Shown here in pieces: positions 21,170 through 31,211 of a DNA stretch of 64,000 bases. The DNA is taken from NCBI RefSeq assembly GCF_004146235.1, contig NZ_SELO01000001.1, positions 431,354 through 495,353 on the forward strand, in the 5' to 3' direction. This DNA is from Tropicimonas sp. IMCC6043. GTDB taxonomy: Bacteria > Pseudomonadota > Alphaproteobacteria > Rhodobacterales > Rhodobacteraceae. A program made the translations under genes and the position numbers. Under the pieces are notes generated by a model that saw only the letters and a program-made list of their open reading frames with translations, had not been told where the DNA came from and ran no database searches. Each line of letters starts with the position of its first letter. Position 1 is the stretch's first letter.

Positions 21170-21769
21170 TCAGTCGTCGACCGTCTCGTCCGCCGCCTGC
21201 AACTCGCGCATGATGCCGCCATAGCCCTCTCCCTCCAGAAACGCCTGCTCGCTCGGGAGCGTCATGCGCCGGTGAAGCGCGTTGCGATAGGGAAAGCGGC
21301 CGAAGCGGCGGATGATCTCGCGATGCACGCGCGCGTGGATCAGGTTCTCGCCGCCGGTCTCGGGCATCCGCCCTACCATAAGCTGGATGCAGGCGTCCTG
21401 GTCGCCCAGGCTCTCGGAATGCATCAGCGGCAGGTAGAAGAACTGCCGCTGCGGCTCGGGAACGGTCATGTCCCAGCGGCGGTAGATCGCCATCCGCGCC
21501 GCGTCGCGCGCCAGCCGGTCGGTGGCATAGGCGCGCTCGTCCTCGCGGAACATGTTGCGCGGGAACTGATCGGTCAAGATCAGGTAGGAGAGCGTCGTGT
21601 CGGGGGCGTCCTGCCAATCCTCCAGCCCGCCGGCGCGGGCGCTCTCCCAGCACGGCAGATAGCGCTCGCGGATCCGCGTATCGATCTCGTCGGACCGCTT
21701 GTACCAGCCCCCGGGACCAACATCCTCGATCCAGAACCGCGCGATCTCCTCCGCTGTCACCCCTGTCAT
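21170..21769 (-). CDS. DUF924 family protein
   Basis: 199-residue soluble all-helical protein with the DUF924 hallmarks: IARFWIEDVGPGGWY at the N-terminus, LILTDQFPRNMFREDERAYATD (about 65-86), and FFYLPLMHSESLGDQ (about 110-124). Structures of the family resemble TPR-like folds; no activity is established. GGGGAG precedes the ATG. It lies 26 bases downstream of the MFS gene in the same direction and may be co-transcribed with it. Confidence 0.9.
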   Translation of the reverse strand: MTGVTAEEIARFWIEDVGPGGWYKRSDEIDTRIRERYLPCWESARAGGLEDWQDAPDTTLSYLILTDQFPRNMFREDERAYATDRLARDAARMAIYRRWDMTVPEPQRQFFYLPLMHSESLGDQDACIQLMVGRMPETGGENLIHARVHREIIRRFGRFPYRNALHRRMTLPSEQAFLEGEGYGGIMRELQAADETVDD

Positions 21770-21795
21770 GGCGCTCCCCCCTTTTCCGGTGCGGC

Positions 21796-23097
21796 TCAGG
21801 CGTTTCCGCCCACACCGTCTTGCTTCGCTTCCGCATCCGCCTCGGCCTCGGCCTCCGCTTCCTGCGCAGCTTCCATGAATACCTCCTGTGCCACCCCGAC
21901 CGCAACCGGCGAAACGGTCGGCACAACCGGCGCATAGGAGATGGTCTCGTCGACAGGGACCGCCCGGGTCTGGGTCATCCGCCAGCCGGCATAGGTGGCG
22001 AGTGCGGTGCTGAGCATCGTGAGGTAGAGAAAAAAGCCCTCCGGCCCCATGGCGGACATGATCCAGCCGGTGATCAGCGGGCCGGCGATCGCGCCGACAC
22101 CGTTGAGGAAGATCAGCCCGCCGGAGGCGGCGGCCATGTCCTCGTAGTCGAGATGGTCATTCACATAGGCCAGCAGCAGCGCGTAGAGCGGGTTCGACGT
22201 CCCGCCGATAACAAAGGCGGCGACCAGCAACGCGGCGAAATCATGCGCCGTGACCATCGCCATGGCCGAGGTGACCGCGCCGACCGCGGCGGCCGCAAGG
22301 ATCAGCAAACGGCGGTCCATCCGGTCGGAGAGCCATCCGATCGGATATTGCATGAACAGACCGCCGATATAGATCGTTGCGATGAAGCCGGAAATCTGCG
22401 GCACGCTCAGGCCGGCCTGCGAACCGTAGACCGAGGCCATGCCGAAGAGCGCCGAGAAGACCCCGCCCATCAGGAAGGTCCCGACACAGCCGAGTTGCGA
22501 GGCGTCCCAGAGCTTGCGCATGCTCATCGGCTTGGTGGTCTCGAAGGCCGGTGTCGGCTGGACGGCGAGCAGGATCGGCGCGAAGGACACCGAGACCAGC
22601 ACCGACGGGATGACGAAGAGCACGAAGCCCGACGGGTCGCCCACCAGCAACAGCCCCTGCGCCGCCACAATGCCGGCCATCTGCACGATAACGTAGATCG
22701 AGAGCGCCTGGCCGCGGCGCTCGTTGGTCACCGAATTGTTGAGCCAGCTCTCGGCAGTGACGTAGACGCCGGAGAGGCAAAACCCCATGAGAACACGCCC
22801 CACGGCCCAGGCGACCGGGTGGGCGAAGGTCGGGTAAAGAATGAGGATCGCCGAAACCAGCGAGCCGAGCGCGGCGAAGACGCGGATATGTCCCACGCGG
22901 CGGATCAGGTCCGGCGCCAGCCGCGAGCCACCGAGAAAACCCAGGAAATAGGCCGACATGACAATGGACATCTCGAAGGTCGAGAATCCCTCCAGCGAGC
23001 CGCGGATGCCCAGCAGCGTTCCCTGCACGCCGTTCCCGACCATCAGGAGCAGGATCCCGATCAGCAGGGCCCAGGTGGCCGAAATCACTTGCAACAT
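21796..23097 (-). CDS. MFS transporter
   Basis: 433 residues with about 12 transmembrane helices of the major facilitator superfamily, resembling the YfkF/sugar-efflux-like group: LLIGILLLMVGNGVQGTLLG in helix 1, and GRVLMGFCLSGVYVTAESWLNN in helix 4-5. It ends in an unusual acidic, low-complexity cytoplasmic tail of Glu-Ala repeats (EAEAEAEADAEA), encoded by a purine/pyrimidine-biased repeat at about 21835-21875. AGGAGGAG precedes the ATG. The substrate is unknown. The DUF924 gene follows closely. Confidence 0.88.
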   Translation of the reverse strand: MLQVISATWALLIGILLLMVGNGVQGTLLGIRGSLEGFSTFEMSIVMSAYFLGFLGGSRLAPDLIRRVGHIRVFAALGSLVSAILILYPTFAHPVAWAVGRVLMGFCLSGVYVTAESWLNNSVTNERRGQALSIYVIVQMAGIVAAQGLLLVGDPSGFVLFVIPSVLVSVSFAPILLAVQPTPAFETTKPMSMRKLWDASQLGCVGTFLMGGVFSALFGMASVYGSQAGLSVPQISGFIATIYIGGLFMQYPIGWLSDRMDRRLLILAAAAVGAVTSAMAMVTAHDFAALLVAAFVIGGTSNPLYALLLAYVNDHLDYEDMAAASGGLIFLNGVGAIAGPLITGWIMSAMGPEGFFLYLTMLSTALATYAGWRMTQTRAVPVDETISYAPVVPTVSPVAVGVAQEVFMEAAQEAEAEAEADAEAKQDGVGGNA

Positions 23098-23464
23098 CGT
23101 GGCACTCCTCCTGCGCGGGCCGGCATCGAGGGGTCCGCTCTAGGCGAGTCGCCCCGCCATCCAACCGTCTCGATACGACCATCCGATGTCGCTGCCGAGC
23201 CATTTCTTCACATGGCACGCCGGTGCGGCGCGTGCCCCCGGAGATACCGGAGCGGCAGTGCCGCCTCCGGCACGGTTTGCCCATTGACCGGGCGCGGGAA
23301 ATCGCGCATCGATACGGCCATGACCCGTCCTGCCGCCTCCCGATTTTATTGGCCGCGTTCCATATAGGAGCGGCCGGACGGATATACGTGACATCCAAGG
23401 GCCGCCGCGGGCGGCTTTTTTTATGGATGTCGGGCTCCCGTGGCGGCGGAGACAAGGAGCCAAG
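23098..23464. other. Intergenic region between MFS and GNAT genes with hairpins
   Basis: This 367-base divergent spacer holds no convincing gene. It contains the inverted repeat GGCCGC (23351-23356)/GCGGCC (23370-23375) around an AT-rich CATATAGGA, then a strong terminator-like hairpin (listed separately) only 43 bases before the GNAT start. A short leader RNA or small RNA ending at that hairpin is possible. Confidence 0.4.
23401..23422 (+). terminator. Rho-independent terminator/attenuator before the GNAT gene
   Basis: GCCGCC-gcg-GGCGGC is a perfect 6-bp stem with a 3-base loop, followed by seven T residues. No gene lies upstream on this strand, so it either ends a small RNA or attenuates the acetyltransferase transcript. 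Confidence 0.6.
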
Positions 23465-23980
23465 ATGATGCAAGTTCAGGAAATTTCCGCCGGAGCACCA
23501 GTGACCCGGATCCGGCGGGCCCGCAGCGGCGACGCGCCGCGGCTGATGGAGATGATCGCCGCGCTGGCCGCCCACCACGGCGACGCCGGAACGCCATCGC
23601 TCCGGGCGATCGAGCGCGACCTGCTCGGCAGGACCGCTTGTGGGTTGGCCCTGGTGGCCGAGCACGGGCCGGAACTGGCCGGATACGCGGTTCTGACCGC
23701 CATGGCGGAGCCGCAATGGGGCCGGCGGCGCATGGAGCTCACCCATCTCTTCGTTGCGCCGGAGGCGCGTGGCGCGGGGATAGGTCGCCAACTTGTCGCC
23801 GCCGCGGTGGCCGAGGCGCGGTCGCAGGATTGCGGCCGCATGACGGTTGGCACCCATCCCGACAACCGCAAGGCACAGGCGCTCTACACCTCGCTCGGCT
23901 TCACCCCGCAGGCGTCGGCCGGAAAGCGGTTCCAGCTTGAGCTGCCGGCGGGCGGCGCGCTGCCGGCGGGCTGGGTCTGA
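23465..23980 (+). CDS. GNAT family N-acetyltransferase
   Basis: 171 residues of the GNAT fold. The acetyl-CoA binding motif A is clear: LTHLFVAPEARGAGIGRQLV (about 90-110, with the R/Q-x-x-G-x-G/A pattern RGAGIG), followed by NRKAQALYTSLGFTPQ (about 138-153), a typical motif B. The substrate is not predictable. Two adjacent ATGs (23465 and 23468) follow AGGAG at 23455-23459; the second has the better spacing. A terminator-like hairpin lies just upstream, suggesting attenuation. Confidence 0.87.
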   Translation: MMQVQEISAGAPVTRIRRARSGDAPRLMEMIAALAAHHGDAGTPSLRAIERDLLGRTACGLALVAEHGPELAGYAVLTAMAEPQWGRRRMELTHLFVAPEARGAGIGRQLVAAAVAEARSQDCGRMTVGTHPDNRKAQALYTSLGFTPQASAGKRFQLELPAGGALPAGWV

Positions 23981-23999
23981 GCGGTGCCCCGGACGCGCC

Positions 24000-24527
24000 T
24001 CAGCCGACATCTTCGGGAATGAAGTCCTCGTCGAGTTCGAGCGCGAGGTCGGCCTCCCAGTCGGCGGTGTTGTAGAGCGGGCGATAATAGTCGATCAGCG
24101 CCCGCTCCAGCATGAAGGCATATTCCCGCGAGTCCGCCGCCGCCGCGCCCTTGAATTCCAGCGGCACCAGCGCCCAGCTCACATGGATGAACTTGTCGTT
24201 CGCCATGGTGTTGGAGGTGGCGCTGCCGGTGCCCTGAAGCCCCTTGATCCGGGCAAAGGACAGGAGCCGCTTGCCGCGATGCTTCATCGCAGCGGCCTTC
24301 TTCTCCGTGACGGAGGTGCGCAGGTAGGAGCCGAGCCGCCCGTGGAGTCCGCGCTTGCCCACCGCGATGCCGACATAGAGGCAGCGGTTCGGCGAGGGTT
24401 TGCCGGCGCCGCTGCAGAAGGCGTAGAAGCCGCGCTCCTGGGGGATCACGCCGCGCGCCCCGCGCTCGGCCGTCAGTTCGTAAATCGTGTGCGCCCTGCT
24501 CCAGGTGATCGCCTGCAACCAGTTCAT
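24000..24527 (-). CDS. GIY-YIG nuclease-like protein
   Basis: 175 residues starting at MNWLQAITWSRAH, preceded by CGGAGAG; a longer frame up to 24608 has no such site. The GIY-YIG pattern can be traced: ERGFYAFCSGAG (first strand), CLYVGIAVGKRGLHGRLGSYLR (YVG plus the conserved Arg helix), and ERALIDYYRPLYNT near residue 150, carrying the metal-binding Glu and the Asn. The GIY itself is replaced by GFY. It is a stand-alone domain in the cytoplasm, convergent with the GNAT gene. It may be an endonuclease or only a structural relative. Confidence 0.65.
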   Translation of the reverse strand: MNWLQAITWSRAHTIYELTAERGARGVIPQERGFYAFCSGAGKPSPNRCLYVGIAVGKRGLHGRLGSYLRTSVTEKKAAAMKHRGKRLLSFARIKGLQGTGSATSNTMANDKFIHVSWALVPLEFKGAAAADSREYAFMLERALIDYYRPLYNTADWEADLALELDEDFIPEDVG

Positions 24528-24799
24528 GAAAGCTCTCCGAAATCCGCCCTGTTCCAATGACGACGAGTCTAGACCAGCCGTCCGCGTGCAAGAAATGAAA
24601 ATCCCCATCTGAGATCATTTCTGCCGACGCCCGGACGATGGGCCGTCCCGCAGGACGACCGAGACCGACCATGGATGCTGAAGGTAACGATCAGCCCAGG
24701 ATCTTCGGATTTCGGGAAATTAACCAACTGTGATAAACTGAAAATGAAGCGCGCGATAATCGAAAGCCCGGACAGCTTTCGCCCACAGGGAGGGGACTA

Positions 24800-25600
24800 A
24801 TGAAGCGCGCCTTTCAATCAGTGAAATACTTGTGCCTCGCCGGTATCGCCGCCGGTCTGGCGGGCCAGGCGAATGCGGAACATGGTGATCTTCACGACTA
24901 CGCGCATTCGGAGGAAGCTCAGGAATACATCCACGGAGACCCTGAACAACCCACGGACACCTGGACACTTTCGGCTGGTGGCCGGATCTACGACAACTGG
25001 TGGAATGCCCTGGATCGGGAGCCTCCCGAGACGACGCATCCATCCTATCCGGCCGCCGGTGCGCAATCCGGGTCAACGACGTGGCGCTGCAAGGAGTGCC
25101 ACGGATGGGATTACCGTGGCGCCGAGGGAATCTACTCCTCTGGCAGCCACTATACCGGGATAAAAGGTATTTACGGCGCAATCGGCGCAAACGAGTCCGC
25201 CATTGCAGAGCTGCTTCGCGGTCCGGACCATGCCTATACCGAGGACATGATCGATGACGAGGAAATGGCGCGGCTTGCGGCCTTCGTTTCACGAGGGCAG
25301 ATTGACATGTCGCGCTACGTGAATCTGGAGACCCGTGAAATCCGCTGGGGCGACCTGAACAGAGGACGCGCAATCTTCCAGAGCGTTTGCGCAGCGTGCC
25401 ATGGTTTCGACGGCCGTGCCTATGACTGGGGAGACGACGGCGAACACGCCTATGTCGGCACGGAGGCCGCCGCAGCACCTGACGAGGTGATGGGGAAGAT
25501 CATGAACGGCCATCCTGGCGTTGCCATGATCAACCTTCGTGCTTTCGGGCCCGAGGCCGCGCACGACGCCCTCAGTTACTCGGCGACTCTGCCTCAATAG
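24800..25600 (+). CDS. Periplasmic diheme cytochrome c
   Basis: 266 residues with a signal peptide (cleavage ANA/EH at 26) and two heme c motifs, CKECH (97-101) and CAACH (197-201), each in its own domain. The first lies in a segment with WRCKECHGWDYRGAEG, the second in FQSVCAACHGFDGRAYDWG. It is an exported electron carrier; the partner is unknown. GGAGGGG precedes the ATG, in a locally AT-rich patch that probably holds the promoter. Base composition is visibly lower in GC than the neighbours, hinting at separate ancestry. A stem-loop follows the stop. Confidence 0.87.
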   Translation: MKRAFQSVKYLCLAGIAAGLAGQANAEHGDLHDYAHSEEAQEYIHGDPEQPTDTWTLSAGGRIYDNWWNALDREPPETTHPSYPAAGAQSGSTTWRCKECHGWDYRGAEGIYSSGSHYTGIKGIYGAIGANESAIAELLRGPDHAYTEDMIDDEEMARLAAFVSRGQIDMSRYVNLETREIRWGDLNRGRAIFQSVCAACHGFDGRAYDWGDDGEHAYVGTEAAAAPDEVMGKIMNGHPGVAMINLRAFGPEAAHDALSYSATLPQ

Positions 25601-25617
25601 GTCCGCGGGGCGGGCGC

Positions 25618-25642
25618 GCCTCGGGCTGCGTCCACCCGAGGC
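25618..25642 (+). terminator. Stem-loop after the cytochrome c gene
   Basis: GCCTCGGG/CCCGAGGC is a perfect 8-bp stem with a 9-base loop, 18 bases after the stop. There is no T tract, so it may stabilise the transcript or mark a weak terminator. Confidence 0.4.
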
Positions 25643-25838
25643 AGTTGAAAAGGAAAGACGAGAGTTGCAGCAATGCCTGGCCGGACTCTGACCGAGGCCC
25701 TGCTCCGGCGAGCCACAGCCAGAGCCAGGTCGTTTCGTCGGCCAGCCTGCGCGCCAACCGTCTGCCATCTGGCGCCCGCCGTGCGGGCCCAGCGGCCGCC
25801 GTTTGCGGTGTGCTCTCCGCAGGCGACTCCTCTTTCGT

Positions 25839-26903
25839 TCACTCCCCCGGCAACAGCAGCGACGCATCGCCATAGCTGAAGAACCGGTAGCGCCCGGCGA
25901 TGGCGTGGGCATAGATCCCCATCATCCGCTCGCGCCCCATCAGCGCCGAGACCAGCATCATCAGCGTCGATTTCGGCAGGTGGAAATTGGTCATCAGCCC
26001 GTCGGTGATGCGGAAGTCGAAGCCGGGGCGGATGAAGATGTCCGTCTCCCCGCGCCAGGGCTCAACTCCGCTCGCTCCGGCCGCAGATTCGATCAGCCGG
26101 CATGCGGTGGTGCCGACCGGGATGATCCGCCCGCCGGCGGCGCGCGTGGCGTTGATCTCGGCAGCGGCGGCCTCCGTCACCTCTCCCCATTCGGCGTGCA
26201 TCCGGTGGTGGCGCACGTCGTCGACCTTCACCGGCAGGAAGGTCCCTGCGCCCACATGCAGCGTGACCTCGGTGAACGCGACGCCCATCGCGGCGATCTC
26301 CTCCAGCAGAGCCTGGTCGAAATGCAGCGAGGCGGTGGGCGCGGCGACGGCTCCCGAATGACGGGCAAAGATCGTCTGGTAATCCACCCGGTCGCGGGCA
26401 TCCGCGGCGCGGCGGGCGGCGATATAGGGCGGCAGCGGCATCGCGCCTGCGGCGTCGAGCGCGGCGTCGAACTCCGTGCCCGCGAGCGAGAAGGCGAGCG
26501 TGAGCTGGCCCTCCGCCCGCGCGAGAACGCGGGCCGAGAAGCCCGGCGCGAAATGGATCTCCTCGCCGTCGCGCAGCTTTTTCGCAGGCTTGGCCAGCAC
26601 CTGCCAGCTTCCGTCGCCGCGCGGCTCCAATAGCGTCACCTCGATCCTGGCCTCGGTCGCCCCCTGCGCGCTCACGCGCCGGCGAACCCCGGAGAGCCGC
26701 GCGGGAATCACCTTTGTATTGTTCAGGATCAGCCGGTCGCCCGGACGCAGGAACCGCGGCAGATCGAAGACATGCGCGTCCTCGATCGCCACCGGTCCCG
26801 GTGCCACCAGAAGCCGCGCAGACGGGCGCGGGCTGGCCGGACGGGTCGCGATCAGCTCTTCGGGCAGGTCGAAATCGAAATCCGACAGGCGCATCTCAGC
26901 CAC
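25839..26903 (-). CDS. queA: tRNA preQ1(34) S-adenosylmethionine ribosyltransferase-isomerase
   Basis: 354-residue QueA, which builds epoxyqueuosine at the wobble base of tRNAs. Typical are the N-terminal [20 protein letters not shown], the central [13 protein letters not shown] and [12 protein letters not shown], and the C-terminal [17 protein letters not shown]. The length is normal. Its start overlaps the end of the upstream AsmA-like gene by 8 bases, suggesting co-transcription. No other queuosine gene is in the window. Confidence 0.97.
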   Translation of the reverse strand: MAEMRLSDFDFDLPEELIATRPASPRPSARLLVAPGPVAIEDAHVFDLPRFLRPGDRLILNNTKVIPARLSGVRRRVSAQGATEARIEVTLLEPRGDGSWQVLAKPAKKLRDGEEIHFAPGFSARVLARAEGQLTLAFSLAGTEFDAALDAAGAMPLPPYIAARRAADARDRVDYQTIFARHSGAVAAPTASLHFDQALLEEIAAMGVAFTEVTLHVGAGTFLPVKVDDVRHHRMHAEWGEVTEAAAAEINATRAAGGRIIPVGTTACRLIESAAGASGVEPWRGETDIFIRPGFDFRITDGLMTNFHLPKSTLMMLVSALMGRERMMGIYAHAIAGRYRFFSYGDASLLLPGE

Positions 26904-29900
26904 CCGACCGCGGCTTGGGGGGCGGCGCGCGAAAGATCTCCCGGAACATGCCCGGCGTAAGCGCCGAGAGCGGATTCACGTCGACCCGCGGGTCGGCCGA
27001 GGGTCCGCTCATCCGGTAAGTGAAACCGAACAACCCCTCGCCCTTGCGGGTGAAGATCTGGCCGATGCTGTTGACCATGTAGACCGGCGAGAACACGCCC
27101 TGCATGTCGAGCCTGTCGCTCACCATGTCATAGACCCCTTCCATCGTGATGCCGAGCGAGGGCCCGACGCCGGAGGCGCGTGTGACCTGCACGAAGCTGG
27201 GCGTCAAGCGGAAGACGGCCTCGACATCGGAGAACAGGATGCCGGCGCCGCCCAGCTCGTCGATCAGGCCGACGACGGAGATCGCGTTGGCCAGCGCGGT
27301 GAGGCCCGAGGAGGACCGCACGCGCAGTTCCTCGACCTTCAGTTCGCCGTCATATTCGCCGCCCGAGCCGCGCGGCTGCAGCATGAGGTCCATCGACCCG
27401 CCGCTGGCCTGCTGGAAGAGGCCCGCCGCCTTGAACACGGCACCGGCATCGCCGGACCGGATCCGCACGGAGGTTCCGCCAGAGCGCCCCGGCTGCAATG
27501 TGCCGCGCACCGGCGCGCGGCCGTTGACCGATCCCGCGAAATCGCCGGAATAGCCGCCCCGCCGTGTCAGCGCGCCGCGGAACCCGTGCAGCGCGATCCC
27601 GTCGGAAATGACCAGCCGGTCGAGCGAAAGCAACAAGGGCGGACCAGAGGTCGCGCCGCCGCCACCGCTGCCGCCGCCGCTGCCCATCGAGGTCTTGCGG
27701 ATGTCGATCCACCCGCCATCGACCTCGATCCCGGGGTCGAGGCCCGGCCCACGCCCGCGAAGGGTCACCGGCGCATCGAGCCAATCGCCGACCGAGACAC
27801 GGGAGAATTGCGCGACGTCCAGCCCGCCCTGCTCGGTCGTGGTGATGCTGCCCTCTGCCGTTAGGCCGGCCGCCTCGAGTTCCAGCGCGTCGACGCCGGG
27901 CCGCGCGCCCAGCCGGCCGGAGAGCGAGAGGCGCCCGGTCGTCTCGCGCGGCTTGCTCCATCCAAGGTCCGGCAACGCCAGGCCGACACCGTCGAGCTCC
28001 GAGTCGAGGCTGTAGCGGATCGGAGCCCCGCGCGGCAGCGACAGCGTGAAGCGGCCGCTTCCGGCGCCGGTGACAGATCCGTCCGGCAGGCCGATCCCGA
28101 AGGTCTCGACGAAGCGCGCACCGATCTCGACATCCCCGGTCACGCTCGCCGGCTCGGCCTCCGAACCGAAAGGCAGCTCGAACTGCGCCGTCGCCGGCAC
28201 GCCGTCGAGCGTCCCCTCTCCGGTGAGGTTGAGCCCGGCCGGCGAGGCCGAAAGCCTCACCTGCCGCGCCTCGAGCACCCGGTCGGGCACGATCACGTCG
28301 GACTGCAACGCTGGCGAGCGCGCCGCGATGCGATAGCGGACATCGTCGCCGACGAGCCCGTCCTTGATCGGAAAAGCTATGCGGCCTTCGACCTGCGCAC
28401 GCCCCTCCGCAAGACGTACCGGCAGGTCGGCCTGGCTCAGAAAGCGAAACGGATCCTCGTCGAGCAGTGACAGCGCCGCAGTGACCGGCGCTCTAGCCTC
28501 GAGCAGCAGTTCTCCGGTCGCGGGTGTCTGCGACATGTCGGCGACGCGGAAAGTCGAGCCGGCGAGGTCGATCGTCCCGCCCTCGGGCGGCGTGAGCTGC
28601 CCCGTCTCCAGGGTCGCGGCAAATCTCTGTCGGCCTGTCGTGGCATAGCCGGAGGCGCCGGTGATGGGCGGCAGTTGCTGCATCGGACGGATGTCGGCGT
28701 CACGGAACTGGAAGGTCATCGCCAGGTCCGGCCGTGCGCCTTGATCGAACCGTAGCCCCGCATGCATGTCGAACAGTTCGCCCGCAAGCAGGTTGCGCGC
28801 GATCCACGCCCGCGTCCCCGGCACCAACTGTTCGGGCCAGAGCGCCAGCATCGGCTCGGTCCGAACCCGGTCGGCGGCCATGTCGAGCGCAACGTGCCAG
28901 CCCTCGGCATCGGCCGTGATGCTGCCTTCGGCGCTCAGTTCCGTGGTTCCATTTCCGTCTTCGGCATCCGCGGTCGAGAGCACGAGCTGGCCAATCTTCG
29001 CTTCGAAGGGATCGAGCGAAACCTTGGCGTCGAGCGCGCCACCTCCGAACACCGCCGGCTGCGGCAACAGTCCCGGCGGATCGAGCCGAAGCGCGGAGAA
29101 CCGGAACTGGCCGAGCAACGCGGTCGGCCAGCCGCTCTCGATGCCTTCGAGATAGGCATGCCCGGTGGCCGAGAGCGTGCCCTCGGGGGCACGGATATCG
29201 ATCGCCTCGAAGCTGATCCGGGCGAGTTCCGGGCGGTAGCTGAAATAGGTCCGCGCGCCATCGAAGGGGATCGGCCGCGCACCGGTTTCGGGCTGGAACT
29301 GGCCGGCGCCGATCTCAAGCGTGCCGTTGAGCGGGCCCATGCCGCCCTCGGCCGTGCGCCCGACGATCACCGCGCCCGAAACCCGCGCGCGGATCGGTTC
29401 GAGCCAGCTCAGCGCAGGGCTGTGGGCCGAGATGTCGGCGGCGGCCACGTCCTCGACCAGAGCCGAGGCCTCCGCCGCACCGCTCGCCATGTCGAGGCTC
29501 AGCCGGAGCGCTACGCTCGCGGGATCGTCCGCCACACCCGGCACCTCAGATTGGGCCCCGCCCTCCGGAAGCTGCAACGCGATCGCCAGCGACAGGGACT
29601 CGGGCGTGTGGGTGAGCAGCAGGCTGCCGCCGGACACCTGCCAGGCTCGACGGGCACGCGCGTCCTCGTAGAACACCTCGAGCGCACGAACCTCCACCCG
29701 CTCGACCGGCGCCAGGGCCGGCAGATCGAAGGCACGCCGCACGGCCGCGATCGCCTCGTCGAGCGATGCGAAGGCCGCCGGCGCGGCACCCTCGCCGAAG
29801 CCGAAATCGAAACTGCCGTCGCGCCGGCGGTGCAGGGCGACATCGGCCCCGTCGATCATCAGCGCCCGCGGTTGCAGCCGTCCTTGCCAGAGCGCGCTCT

Positions 29901-30264
29901 TGTCGATGACGACCTGAAGCGCAGGCACCGTGACGAGAGACAGCCCGTCCGCCGCCCGCACCCGGACGTCGCGAAAGATCAGTTCCGGAAGCTCGTTGCG
30001 CGGCGCCCGGAGGATCACCGCGCCGACATCGGCCCGACCTCCCCCGAGCCCGCGCGACAGCAACGCGCCGGCCTTCTCGGCGGCCCAGGCGGGCGCCGGC
30101 AGATCGCGGTCGGGCAGTGTGAGATAGGCCAGGTACAGCGCCAGCCCGACCAGCACGACGATATCGAAAAGAATGAACAGGCTCCAGGACAGCAACCGCC
30201 ATCGTCGGCGCCGCGGCCCTCGCCGGCGCGGAGCACCGGCTTCTTTCTGTTCGCTTTCACTCAC
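26896..30264 (-). CDS. AsmA/YhdP-like (DUF3971) giant membrane-anchored protein
   Basis: 1122 residues: basic N-terminus, one transmembrane helix (about 25-48, [21 protein letters not shown]), then a very long periplasmic region of repeating beta-strand segments, ending with an AsmA-type C-terminal part ([29 protein letters not shown]) and a short Pro-rich tail. Proteins of the AsmA/YhdP class form bridge-like lipid conduits between the inner and outer membrane and affect phospholipid transport. A Gly/Ser run (about 865-875, [10 protein letters not shown]) marks a flexible insert. It precedes queA, overlapping it by 8 bases. Confidence 0.85.
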   Translation of the reverse strand: MSESEQKEAGAPRRRGPRRRRWRLLSWSLFILFDIVVLVGLALYLAYLTLPDRDLPAPAWAAEKAGALLSRGLGGGRADVGAVILRAPRNELPELIFRDVRVRAADGLSLVTVPALQVVIDKSALWQGRLQPRALMIDGADVALHRRRDGSFDFGFGEGAAPAAFASLDEAIAAVRRAFDLPALAPVERVEVRALEVFYEDARARRAWQVSGGSLLLTHTPESLSLAIALQLPEGGAQSEVPGVADDPASVALRLSLDMASGAAEASALVEDVAAADISAHSPALSWLEPIRARVSGAVIVGRTAEGGMGPLNGTLEIGAGQFQPETGARPIPFDGARTYFSYRPELARISFEAIDIRAPEGTLSATGHAYLEGIESGWPTALLGQFRFSALRLDPPGLLPQPAVFGGGALDAKVSLDPFEAKIGQLVLSTADAEDGNGTTELSAEGSITADAEGWHVALDMAADRVRTEPMLALWPEQLVPGTRAWIARNLLAGELFDMHAGLRFDQGARPDLAMTFQFRDADIRPMQQLPPITGASGYATTGRQRFAATLETGQLTPPEGGTIDLAGSTFRVADMSQTPATGELLLEARAPVTAALSLLDEDPFRFLSQADLPVRLAEGRAQVEGRIAFPIKDGLVGDDVRYRIAARSPALQSDVIVPDRVLEARQVRLSASPAGLNLTGEGTLDGVPATAQFELPFGSEAEPASVTGDVEIGARFVETFGIGLPDGSVTGAGSGRFTLSLPRGAPIRYSLDSELDGVGLALPDLGWSKPRETTGRLSLSGRLGARPGVDALELEAAGLTAEGSITTTEQGGLDVAQFSRVSVGDWLDAPVTLRGRGPGLDPGIEVDGGWIDIRKTSMGSGGGSGGGGATSGPPLLLSLDRLVISDGIALHGFRGALTRRGGYSGDFAGSVNGRAPVRGTLQPGRSGGTSVRIRSGDAGAVFKAAGLFQQASGGSMDLMLQPRGSGGEYDGELKVEELRVRSSSGLTALANAISVVGLIDELGGAGILFSDVEAVFRLTPSFVQVTRASGVGPSLGITMEGVYDMVSDRLDMQGVFSPVYMVNSIGQIFTRKGEGLFGFTYRMSGPSADPRVDVNPLSALTPGMFREIFRAPPPKPRSGG

Positions 30265-30365
30265 CTGCGCGCCGCTCTTGTTGCCGGATCCGCTCCGGTC
30301 CCTTTATCTTCCCGCCCGGCATATTAGATGTGGGCAAGGACATCTGCTCGAAGGATTATTCTACC

Positions 30366-30854
30366 ATGACCGATACCCAGACCGAAACCGCCCTCGCCGA
30401 AGGCGACATCGCACCCGATTTCACCCTGCCCCAGGACAAGGGCGACCCCGTCACCCTCTCGGCGCTGCGCCCGAAGCCGGTCGTGCTCTATTTTTACCCC
30501 AAGGACGACACGCCGGGCTGCACCAAGCAGGCCGTGGGCTTCACCACCCTGAAAAAGGAATTCGAAGAGGCCGGCGGCACGATCCTCGGCGTTTCCAAGG
30601 ACAGCGTCGCCAAACATGAGAAGTTCCGTGCCAAGCACGATCTCGGCGTGGCGCTGCTGTCCGACGCGGAGGGCGATGTCTGCGAACGCTACGGCGTCTG
30701 GAAGGAAAAGAACATGTACGGCAAGGTCTACATGGGGATCGAACGGACCACTTTCCTGATCGACGGCTCTGGAAAGATCGCCCGGATCTGGCCCAAGGTG
30801 AAGGTCGACGGGCACATGGAAGACGTGCTCGAGGCGCTGAAGGCACTCGGCTGA
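30366..30854 (+). CDS. bcp: Thioredoxin-dependent peroxiredoxin (BCP/PrxQ type)
   Basis: 162 residues starting at MTDTQTETALAEG, after AAGGA at 30351-30355; a GTG 36 bases upstream is less likely. The peroxidatic site is YPKDDTPGCTKQ (Thr49, Cys52). The resolving Cys normally five residues later is absent (QAVGF), so this is a 1-Cys form unless Cys106 (GDVCERYG) serves. It reduces hydroperoxides with thioredoxin in the cytoplasm. It is divergent from the AsmA-like gene. Confidence 0.92.
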   Translation: MTDTQTETALAEGDIAPDFTLPQDKGDPVTLSALRPKPVVLYFYPKDDTPGCTKQAVGFTTLKKEFEEAGGTILGVSKDSVAKHEKFRAKHDLGVALLSDAEGDVCERYGVWKEKNMYGKVYMGIERTTFLIDGSGKIARIWPKVKVDGHMEDVLEALKALG

Positions 30855-31211
30855 TACGGCGCGCGGCGGCGGCGCAATAGCGAGTTTCCGCGCCGACCGC
30901 CCGCTTTCTTCTGCTCCCCAATATCCCCGCCGGAGGCGCGCTCCAACGGAGCGTCCCACCTGGAATCGCGCCATCTGCCCGGCGCAATCCGGCTCTCCGA
31001 AAGGTTCCCCGAACAGTCTGAAATCGCGCGAAAACCGGCGGTTTTCCGCCGATTGGCCGGGCATACGCGGCTGCGACAGGGTGCGCCCTGCACAAGCCGC
31101 CCAAAATTCTTGCACGTTTTCCGGGCGGGCCGTAAGGGCCTCTTGGGACCTTCCGATGGGGATTGGCGAAGGTCCGACCAGGTGGGACAGATCCAGGGGA
31201 CGGGACGGGCC
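30855..31211. other. Intergenic region before the M23 peptidase
   Basis: About 350 bases without a convincing gene. It holds a perfect hairpin CGGCGG-tttt-CCGCCG at 31036-31051 that is not followed by a T tract. The second half probably contains the promoter of the M23-bactofilin operon, but no clear boxes are seen. Confidence 0.3.

Noticed and set aside
21835..21880. GCCTCG/GCCTCC repeat
   Set aside because: Simply encodes the Glu-Ala tail of the MFS protein; not a regulatory or mobile repeat.
21024..21935. 303-codon frame overlapping DUF924
   Set aside because: Same strand but wrong frame; Arg-rich translation and no ribosome site, while DUF924 has both motif and start signals.
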